A stretch of DNA of 6,608 nucleotides from contig WFUY01000525.1 in the NCBI GenBank assembly GCA_015484715.1, positions 1 through 6,608 on the forward strand, written 5' to 3'. Below, one piece after another: positions 1 through 6,608 of this stretch. The translations under genes were made by a program, and so were the position numbers. Within the stretch, counting starts at the first letter, position 1, and each line of letters begins with the position of its first letter. Under the pieces are notes generated by a model. The model searched no databases and was not told the origin of the DNA. It saw nothing but the letters and a program-made list of their open reading frames with translations. The DNA is from Thermoflexales bacterium. Lineage in GTDB: Bacteria > Chloroflexota > Anaerolineae > S140-20.

Positions 1-136
1 CCTCTTCGCCACCGCCGGACGCCTCGACGCCCGGCTCGGTCGCCTCCTGAGCGGCCTCTCCGCCCTCGCCCTCTTCCTCTTCGGCCTCTACCAGCTCTGG
101 ATGGGGATCGCCCCACTGATCTCTCCCGCCATTTGA
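1..136 (+). CDS. C-terminal fragment of a membrane protein
   Basis: An open frame enters from the left edge (first full codon at 2-4) and ends at TGA 134-136, leaving 44 residues. After an Arg-rich stretch (GRLDARLGRLL) comes one hydrophobic segment of about 20-25 residues (starting LSGLSALALFLFGLYQLWMG), which looks like a final transmembrane helix followed by a short tail ending SPAI. An Arg-rich loop before a last helix resembles the C-termini of small exporter or metal-transporter families (TauE/SafE, UreH/HupE-like), but this is only a resemblance and the family cannot be assigned. Its stop codon lies inside the promoter of the next gene, so the two are probably separate transcription units. 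Confidence 0.6.
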   Translation, partial: LFATAGRLDARLGRLLSGLSALALFLFGLYQLWMGIAPLISPAI

Positions 137-161
137 CAAGCGGGCCGCTTTCGATTATAGT
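133..161 (+). promoter_or_regulatory. Sigma70-like promoter of the C-N hydrolase gene
   Basis: A perfect -35 box TTGACA (133-138) is followed after exactly 17 bases by TATAGT (156-161), one mismatch from TATAAT. Transcription would start near 168, about 55 bases before the ATG at 224. The -35 box overlaps the stop codon of the upstream gene. Confidence 0.8.
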
Positions 162-166
162 CAGGC

Positions 167-192
167 GGGTCCAGGACCCAAGCCAAGCTTGG
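167..192 (+). promoter_or_regulatory. Two adjacent palindromes in the leader, possible operator
   Basis: GGGTCCAGGACCC (167-179, perfect around a central A) lies at the predicted transcription start. CCAAGCTTGG (183-192, perfect) follows after three bases. Both lie between the -10 box and the ribosome binding site, a place where repressors commonly bind. The first could also form a 5-bp RNA hairpin. The operator role is inferred from position and symmetry only. Confidence 0.35.
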
Positions 193-223
193 AAATCCGT
201 CTGCCACTGCGAGGAGTGAGAAG

Positions 224-1060
224 ATGCGCGAAGTCGTTGTCGCAGCCGTTCAGATGGCCCCCCGGCTGAACGAGATGGAGGAGAACCTGGTGGCGATGTC
301 GGAGTGGATCCGCAAGATCGCCACCGAACAGCGGGTGGACCTGATCCTCTTCCCCGAGCTGGTGACGACGGGGCGGGAGTGCGGCGTCCGCTTCACCGAG
401 TTCGCCCAGCGGGTGCCCGGCCCCACCGTCAACCTCATCGCCCAGCGGGCCAGCGAGTTCAACGTCCACGTCGCCTTCGGGCTGGTGACCAAGCAGCGGG
501 TGGAGAGCATCCTCTACAACACGGCGGTGCTCGTCGGCCCCGACGGGGACCTGATCGGCGAGTACCACAAGGTCCACCTGCGGGGCGAGGAGCGGATGAC
601 CTTTCGGACGGGCTACCGCTACCTGGCGATGGAGACCGGCTTCGGGGTCGTGGGGCTGATGCTGGGCTGGGACCTGGCCTTCCCCGAGGTCGCCCGCTGC
701 CTGGCCCTGGAGGGGGCGGAACTGCTGGCCGTCCTGGCCAACTGGGAGGCCGATCAGATGGAGGAGTGGCGGACCTACCTGCTGGCCCGGGCCTACGAGA
801 ACACCCTCTTCGTGGCAGGGGCCAACCGGGTGGGGGAGGAGCCCTCCTACAGCTTCGGGGGCGATAGCGCCATCGTGGGGCCTCGGGGGCAGGTCTACGC
901 CTCCCTGGCCGGCGAGGTGGACCCGGAGACGGGCCGGCCCACCGAGGGCTACATCGTCGCCCGGCTGGACCTGGACGAGGTCCGGCGCTACCGGGAGGAG
1001 TTCCAGGTCTTCCAGTGCCGGGAGCCCCAGACCTACCGGGCCATCGTCAAGAAGTACTGA
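224..1060 (+). CDS. Nitrilase-superfamily carbon-nitrogen hydrolase homologue lacking the catalytic Cys
   Basis: This 278-residue protein has the usual length and order of a single-domain C-N hydrolase (amidase, N-carbamoyl hydrolase and nitrilase group). Family members hydrolyse non-peptide C-N bonds with a Glu-Lys-Cys triad. The Glu is visible in LILFPELVTTG (E45), the Lys in GEYHKVHLRGEE (K116, with E122/E123 as the usual accessory acid), and the third block aligns as GLMLGWDLAFPEVAR. Most members have Cys-Tyr-Asp at that third block; here it reads Gly148-Trp149-Asp150 (Gly codon GGC at 665-667). The nucleophile is therefore missing and the protein may be a pseudoenzyme or have another role. 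Cys159 lies 11 residues later, outside the normal nucleophile position. The ATG start is supported by GAGGAG at 211-216. The gene has its own promoter and faces a convergent gene 36 bases downstream. Substrate is unknown. Confidence 0.9.
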   Translation: MREVVVAAVQMAPRLNEMEENLVAMSEWIRKIATEQRVDLILFPELVTTGRECGVRFTEFAQRVPGPTVNLIAQRASEFNVHVAFGLVTKQRVESILYNTAVLVGPDGDLIGEYHKVHLRGEERMTFRTGYRYLAMETGFGVVGLMLGWDLAFPEVARCLALEGAELLAVLANWEADQMEEWRTYLLARAYENTLFVAGANRVGEEPSYSFGGDSAIVGPRGQVYASLAGEVDPETGRPTEGYIVARLDLDEVRRYREEFQVFQCREPQTYRAIVKKY

Positions 1061-1096
1061 GGGAGCAGAACCGAGGGAACGAGGAGGCGGATCGGG

Positions 1097-1801
1097 TCAG
1101 GAAGGAGGATGCCTGGTCGTGGCTTCATTGGACGTGTCGGCCTCCTCCCCGCGCATCTCCAGGCGTCCCAGCCAGATGAGGGATTCCAGGTCTTCCAGGT
1201 CTTCGGGAGCGTACCGGGCGACCACCGCCCGCACCCGGTCTAGGTCCTCGTCTGAAGCCAGGCCGAGCATACGGGACAGGTCGCCGATGTCCACGCTGCG
1301 GGAGGAGGCCAGCTTCATCAGGACCAGGTAGGGGAGGTCGAGCACCGGATAGCCGGCCGGGTCTTGCCGAAGGCTCGCCAGGGCTTCCCGCAGCCAGGGG
1401 GCCTCACCCAAGATGACGACCACCCCTACACCATCGGGGGAGCGGACCGAGAAGCCGGGCACTGCCAAGGGGGCGACAAAGGTGTAGCCGGCCTCTTGCA
1501 ACCGCCTCCGTACTTCTTCGCCGTCCTCCCGGCGTACCAGGATGTCCAGGTCCCTGGTAGCCCGTTCCGGCATGTAAGCGCGGGTGGCCACAGCACCGAC
1601 GACGGCCCAGGGGATCTCCCGAAGCACGGGCCGCAGATCAGGCCAGGGGATCATCGCCGTCCTCCGCCGCAGGAACTCCGACGCGCTGCCCGTGCCGGGC
1701 CGGATGCGCCGCTTGCAGATTTCGATCAGGATACGCCGCCGCTGAGCCGGTGTGGGACGCCCGTCAGGGGCAACGGCGGCGATGGCCGAGGGGATGGGCA
1801 C
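1097..1801 (-). CDS. Nucleotidyltransferase-fold protein (MNT/AbiEii-like)
   Basis: From the GTG start this is a 234-residue protein. Residues 67-89 carry the nucleotidyltransferase signature: VVGAVATRAY (Gly69 in the hG-x motif), then ERATRDLDILV with the paired metal-binding acids Asp84 and Asp86. The helical C-terminal half includes a PYLVLMKLASSRSVDIGDLSRML-type segment typical of minimal nucleotidyltransferases of the MNT, AbiEii and DUF6036 groups, some of which act as toxins or antitoxins by adding nucleotides to tRNA or protein. Substrate and role here are unknown, and no HEPN or antitoxin partner is seen beside it. The GTG at 1799-1801 is chosen because GGAGG precedes it by 6 bases and a good promoter lies upstream. 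An in-frame ATG at 1652-1654 has an equally good ribosome binding site and would give 185 residues starting just before the domain. The 49-residue extension between the two starts is rich in Arg and unrecognised. The open frame extends further upstream to 1951, beyond the promoter, so that longer form is unlikely. Confidence 0.78.
   Translation of the reverse strand: MPIPSAIAAVAPDGRPTPAQRRRILIEICKRRIRPGTGSASEFLRRRTAMIPWPDLRPVLREIPWAVVGAVATRAYMPERATRDLDILVRREDGEEVRRRLQEAGYTFVAPLAVPGFSVRSPDGVGVVVILGEAPWLREALASLRQDPAGYPVLDLPYLVLMKLASSRSVDIGDLSRMLGLASDEDLDRVRAVVARYAPEDLEDLESLIWLGRLEMRGEEADTSNEATTRHPPS
1661..1665 (-). promoter_or_regulatory. Internal Shine-Dalgarno for a shorter nucleotidyltransferase form
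   Basis: CCTCC on the plus strand reads GGAGG on the minus strand, six bases before an in-frame ATG at 1652-1654. The geometry is the same as at the upstream GTG, so the shorter 185-residue form may be made instead or as well. Confidence 0.4.
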
Positions 1802-1807
1802 GATCAA

Positions 1808-1812
1808 CCTCC
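1808..1812 (-). promoter_or_regulatory. Shine-Dalgarno of the nucleotidyltransferase gene
   Basis: The minus strand reads GGAGG, then six bases (TTGATC), then GTG. It decides the chosen GTG start. The TTG inside the spacer is also in frame but lies too close to the GGAGG to be used. Confidence 0.6.
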
Positions 1813-1867
1813 GATCGGGCCGGCAGGCAGGGCGGCCAAGGCCCCTCCGACCGCCAGGGCTTCTGCC

Positions 1868-1896
1868 AGTATAGCACGGCGGGGGGGAGAGGTCAA
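1868..1896 (-). promoter_or_regulatory. Sigma70-like promoter of the nucleotidyltransferase gene
   Basis: On the minus strand TTGACC (1896-1891) is followed after 17 bases by TATACT (1873-1868). These are each one mismatch from the TTGACA and TATAAT consensus. Transcription would start near 1861, giving a leader of about 60 bases before the GTG at 1801. On the plus strand the same TATA core is part of TATAGC (1870-1875), with only a weak CCGACC 17 bases upstream. Confidence 0.75.
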
Positions 1897-1914
1897 GGAT
1901 GTAAGGCATCTTTC

Positions 1915-1942
1915 CGTAGGCGGGTAAGAAACCTGCCCTACG
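1915..1942. repeat. REP-like imperfect inverted repeat
   Basis: The left arm CGTAGGCGGGT (1915-1925) and right arm ACCTGCCCTACG (1931-1942) pair with one bulged base and one mismatch around the loop AAGAA (1926-1930). Transcribed towards the aldolase gene, it would form a hairpin ending 11 bases before the AAGGAG ribosome binding site. GC-rich hairpins with a GTAGG...CCTAC outline resemble dispersed REP or MITE-type repeats of bacterial genomes, but no second copy is present in this window. Confidence 0.5.
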
Positions 1943-1965
1943 ACGAGACACGGAAGGAGCGGCTG

Positions 1966-3045
1966 ATGAGCATCAACGGCATCGTGGACCTGCGCAGCGA
2001 TACGGTGACACCCCCCACGCCCGCGATGCGGGAGGCGATCTACCGGGCTGAGGTGGGCGACGACGTCTATGGGGAGGACCCGACGGTCAACCGGCTGGAG
2101 GCGATGGCCGCCGAGCGGATGGGCAAGGAGGCGGCCATCTTCGTCGCCAGCGGCACGATGGGCAACCTGGTGGCCTTGCTGACCCACTGCGGCCGGGGCG
2201 ACGAGGTGATCTTGGGCGACCTCGCCCATACCTTCCTCTACGAGGCCGGCGGCTCGGCGGCTCTGGGGGGCATCCATCCCCGCCCGCTGCCCAACCAGCC
2301 CGACGGCACCCTCCGCCTGGAGGAGATCGAGGCCGCCATCCGACCGGACAACGTCCACTTCCCCCGCAGCCGGCTCATCGCCCTGGAGAACACCCACAAC
2401 CGCTGCCACGGCGCGGCCATCCCCCCCGACCACTTCGCCCAGGTGCGGGCCATCGCCGACCGCCACGGGCTGAAGATCCACCTAGACGGCGCCCGCATCT
2501 TCAACGCTGCCGTGGCGCTGGGGGTGGATGTGCGGGAGATCACCCGGTATGTGGACAGCGTGACCTTCTGCCTCTCCAAGGGGCTCTCGGCCCCGGTGGG
2601 CTCCCTCCTCTGCGGGCCGGCCGACTTCATCGCCCAGGCCCGTCGCGCCCGCAAGGTGCTGGGGGGCGGGATGCGGCAGGCGGGGGTCCTCGCCGCCGCT
2701 GGCATCGTGGCCCTGGAGCAGATGGTGGACCGGCTGGCGGAGGATCACCGGCGGGCCCGCCGGCTGGCCGAGGGGATCGCCGCGCTGCCCGGCTACACCA
2801 TTGACCTGGACCGGGTACAGACCAACATCGTTTACTTCGACCTGGCCCAGGGCGACCACGCCGACCGGCTGGCCCTCGTCGCGCGGCTGAAGGCGCGGGG
2901 CGTGCTCATCGGCGCGTACCCGGATATGGGGATGCGGGCGGTAACCCACGCCTGGGTGGACGATGAGGACATCGAGCGGGCCTTGGACGCCCTGGAGGAA
3001 GCGATCCGCGAGGGGGAGGCGCGAAGGAAGAGGGATGAGGGATGA
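1966..3045 (+). CDS. ltaE: Low-specificity L-threonine aldolase
   Basis: This 359-residue cytosolic PLP enzyme of fold type I (beta-eliminating lyase/threonine aldolase family) cleaves L-threonine and usually L-allo-threonine to glycine and acetaldehyde. Visible hallmarks are [14 protein letters not shown] (residues 8-21), [17 protein letters not shown] (29-45), the phosphate-binding SGTMGN (62-67), LAH with His88 as the likely ring-stacking residue, ENTHNRCHG (141-149), [11 protein letters not shown] (172-182, Asp174 for the pyridine nitrogen) and the PLP lysine in [12 protein letters not shown] (Lys205). The ATG is chosen because AAGGAG (1954-1959) lies six bases upstream and the conserved DLRSDT begins seven residues in; an upstream extension of the frame has no homologous look. 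The last residues (RRKRDEG) and the stop are encoded within the start of a 7-bp repeat array, so the natural C-terminus has probably been altered. No strong plus-strand promoter was found. It is divergent from the nucleotidyltransferase gene. Confidence 0.93.
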   Translation: MSINGIVDLRSDTVTPPTPAMREAIYRAEVGDDVYGEDPTVNRLEAMAAERMGKEAAIFVASGTMGNLVALLTHCGRGDEVILGDLAHTFLYEAGGSAALGGIHPRPLPNQPDGTLRLEEIEAAIRPDNVHFPRSRLIALENTHNRCHGAAIPPDHFAQVRAIADRHGLKIHLDGARIFNAAVALGVDVREITRYVDSVTFCLSKGLSAPVGSLLCGPADFIAQARRARKVLGGGMRQAGVLAAAGIVALEQMVDRLAEDHRRARRLAEGIAALPGYTIDLDRVQTNIVYFDLAQGDHADRLALVARLKARGVLIGAYPDMGMRAVTHAWVDDEDIERALDALEEAIREGEARRKRDEG

Positions 3046-3148
3046 GGGCCGAGGCACTGAGGGGGAAGCCGGAGGCGACCGCCGACCGAAGTGGCGGACT
3101 GAAGACCGAGGGCCGAGGACTGAGGACTGAGGACTGAGGACTGAGGAC
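3030..3148. repeat. Degenerate heptanucleotide tandem array
   Basis: The first block has GAGGGAT twice (3030-3043), then GAGGGCC, GAGGCACT and GAGGGGG to 3065. After a less regular stretch come GACCGCC and GACCGAA (3077-3090), then from 3097 GACTGAA, GACCGAG, GGCCGAG and four GACTGAG copies to 3145, closing with GAC. The period is 7 bp with a consensus near GAnnGAG. The array overlaps the last five codons and the TGA of the aldolase gene. It probably grew by slippage. Confidence 0.85.
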
Positions 3149-3149
3149 C

Positions 3150-3181
3150 ACTTGACCACTTGACCAACCGACCACCCGACC
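3150..3181. repeat. Octanucleotide tandem array
   Basis: Four 8-bp units follow directly on the 7-bp array: ACTTGACC, ACTTGACC, AACCGACC and ACCCGACC. The array ends five bases before the GGAGGTG ribosome binding site (3186-3192) of the decarboxylase gene. The repeated TTGACC resembles a -35 box, but no -10 box follows at the right distance. Confidence 0.8.
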
Positions 3182-3196
3182 AACCGGAGGTGCCCG

Positions 3197-5542
<2,346 letters not shown>

Positions 5543-5558
5543 ATGGGTCAAGGAAGAC

Positions 5559-5573
5559 AGCGGCTGCGCTTTT
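5559..5573 (+). terminator. Weak candidate terminator after the decarboxylase gene
   Basis: AGCG (5559-5562) and CGCT (5567-5570) pair around GCTG and are followed by TTTT (5570-5573), 16 bases after the stop codon. The stem is only 4 bp, so this is a weak candidate. A second hairpin, GGGCT/AGCCC (5613-5627), has no T-tract. Confidence 0.25.
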
Positions 5574-5657
5574 CGTCACTATCTCTGAGCGAGGGCACGA
5601 CCCCGGAATCCTGGGCTTCCTCAGCCCCCTATGGTAGCAAACCTGTGCTCACTTACG

Positions 5658-5667
5658 GGTGATCACC
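5658..5667. promoter_or_regulatory. 10-bp palindrome upstream of the comM promoter
   Basis: GGTGATCACC is a perfect palindrome ending 12 bases before the -35 box at 5680. A regulator site is possible by position, but nothing identifies the protein. The rest of the 5543-5754 spacer holds no convincing gene. Confidence 0.25.
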
Positions 5668-5679
5668 AGGTGCGTTCTC

Positions 5680-5708
5680 TTGCCCCCGGCGACCACCGAT
5701 GGTACAAT
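5680..5708 (+). promoter_or_regulatory. Sigma70-like promoter of comM
   Basis: TTGCCC (5680-5685, four of six consensus bases) is followed after 17 bases by TACAAT (5703-5708, five of six). Transcription would start near 5715, about 40 bases before the ATG. Confidence 0.6.
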
Positions 5709-5754
5709 GGGGCAACGGGATAGGGGCAACGCCATATCATGCCGGGAGGATCGT

Positions 5755-6608
5755 ATGCTCGCCAAGGTGCTCAGTTGCGCGGTCATCGGTCTGGAGGGAG
5801 CCCTGATTCACGTGGAGGTGGATCAGGCGCGAGGGTTGCCCTCCTTCACGCTGGTGGGACTGCCCGACGCCGCCGTCAAGGAGTCCAGCCAGCGGGTGCA
5901 GGCAGCCATCAAGAACAGCGGCCTCTTCTTCCCCCGCGCTCGGCTGACGGTCAACCTGGCCCCGGCCGACCTGCGCAAGGAGGGGCCATCCTACGACCTC
6001 CCCATCGCCGTCGGCATCCTGGCCGCCTCGGAGCAGGTCCCCGTCGAAGCCCTGGACAGCGCTCTCTTCGTCGGCGAGCTCTCTCTGGACGGCAGCTTGC
6101 GCCACGTGCGCGGGGTGCTCTCGATGGCCGCCACAGCCCGGCAGGAAGGGGTGCGAACCCTCTACGTCCCCCTGGAGGACGCCGCCGAAGCTGCCCTGAT
6201 CCCCGACGTGGAGGTGATCGGCGTGCCCGCCCTGGCCGACCTGGTCAACCACCTGCACGGCGTGGCCCCGCTCGTCCCCCTGGACCGGAGCACGCTGCCG
6301 CCGCCCCAGGCCACCGGCCCGGTGACCGACTTCGCCGAGATCAAGGGGCAGGAGCACGTGAAGCGGGCGCTGGAGGTGGCCGCGGCCGGCGGCCACAACG
6401 TCCTGATGACCGGCCCTCCCGGCGCCGGCAAGACCCTCCTGGCCCGGGCGCTGCCCGGTATCCTGCCCCGGATGACCATTGAAGAGGCGCTGGAGGTGAC
6501 CAAGATCTACAGCGTCTCCGACTTGCTGCCCTCCGACGTTCCCCTCATCCAGGCCCGCCCCTTTCGTGCCCCCCATCACACCATCAGCCACGCTGGCCTG
6601 GTGGGAGG
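5755..6608 (+). CDS. comM: ComM/YifB-type AAA+ ATPase, N-terminal part
   Basis: The frame from ATG 5755 stays open to the right edge, giving 284 full codons of a protein that is usually about 500 residues. The N-terminal ChlI-like domain shows LPSFTLVGLPDAAVKESSQRV and NLAPADLRKEGPSYDLPIAVG. Next come DFAEIKGQEHVKRALEVAAAGGHN and the Walker A motif TGPPGAGKTLLAR (Lys226). RPFRAPHHTIS (residues 269-279) is the hallmark of the YifB/ComM subfamily and separates it from the true magnesium-chelatase subunit. In Vibrio cholerae ComM is a hexameric helicase that promotes branch migration during natural transformation. The same role here is inferred by family, and in many genomes the gene sits near dprA, which cannot be checked beyond the edge. 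GGAGG (5745-5749), five bases before the ATG, supports the start. Walker B and the C-terminal domain lie outside the window. Confidence 0.95.
   Translation, partial: MLAKVLSCAVIGLEGALIHVEVDQARGLPSFTLVGLPDAAVKESSQRVQAAIKNSGLFFPRARLTVNLAPADLRKEGPSYDLPIAVGILAASEQVPVEALDSALFVGELSLDGSLRHVRGVLSMAATARQEGVRTLYVPLEDAAEAALIPDVEVIGVPALADLVNHLHGVAPLVPLDRSTLPPPQATGPVTDFAEIKGQEHVKRALEVAAAGGHNVLMTGPPGAGKTLLARALPGILPRMTIEEALEVTKIYSVSDLLPSDVPLIQARPFRAPHHTISHAGLVG

Noticed and set aside
1802..1951. Longer minus-strand start for the nucleotidyltransferase at 1951
   Set aside because: It would begin upstream of the well-matched promoter at 1896-1868, and its sequence lacks any recognisable domain.
1750..1965. 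Upstream extension of the aldolase reading frame
   Set aside because: The extension crosses the minus-strand promoter and the hairpin and is low-complexity. The ATG at 1966 has a proper ribosome binding site and fits the family N-terminus.
3030..3181. CRISPR-like repeat array
   Set aside because: The units are 7-8 bp, contiguous and without spacers, so this is simple tandem repetition.
3152..3188. Promoter within the TTGACC repeats before the decarboxylase gene
   Set aside because: No -10-like sequence lies 15-19 bases downstream of either TTGACC.
5737..6591. Long frames overlapping comM on both strands
   Set aside because: They are GC-rich shadow frames. The frame from 5755 carries the Walker A and RPFRAPHH motifs and a ribosome binding site.

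Overview
The window is a GC-rich bacterial chromosome segment with short gaps, strong GGAGG-type ribosome binding sites and several sigma70-like promoters. Gene content, base composition and the intergenic short tandem repeats are compatible with a Chloroflexota-type (Anaerolineae/Thermoflexia-like) organism. That placement is an inference from general resemblance and was not tested by any search.

Layout, left to right: (1) the C-terminal 44 residues of a membrane protein, its stop codon overlapping the -35 box of the next promoter; (2) a nitrilase-superfamily carbon-nitrogen hydrolase (224-1060), with two small palindromes in its leader and a glycine where the family has its catalytic cysteine; (3) convergent to it, a minus-strand nucleotidyltransferase-fold protein (1097-1801) with its own sigma70-like promoter and two candidate starts; (4) a divergent L-threonine aldolase (1966-3045), whose leader carries a REP-like imperfect hairpin; (5) about 150 bases of degenerate 7-bp and 8-bp tandem repeats, which also form the last codons and the stop of the aldolase; (6) a UDP-glucuronate decarboxylase (3197-5542) interrupted by a 465-residue intein (3719-5113) with an apparently intact two-motif LAGLIDADG homing endonuclease; (7) a 212-base spacer with a weak terminator candidate, a 10-bp palindrome and a promoter; (8) the first 284 codons of a ComM/YifB-type AAA+ ATPase, running off the right edge.

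The genes do not form one obvious pathway. They look like separate housekeeping or accessory units: amide/nitrile-type metabolism, amino-acid breakdown, nucleotide-sugar synthesis for glycans, and DNA uptake or recombination. The most notable items are the intein at the substrate-binding loop of the decarboxylase, the nucleophile-less nitrilase homologue, and the repeat array that has entered the 3' end of the aldolase gene.
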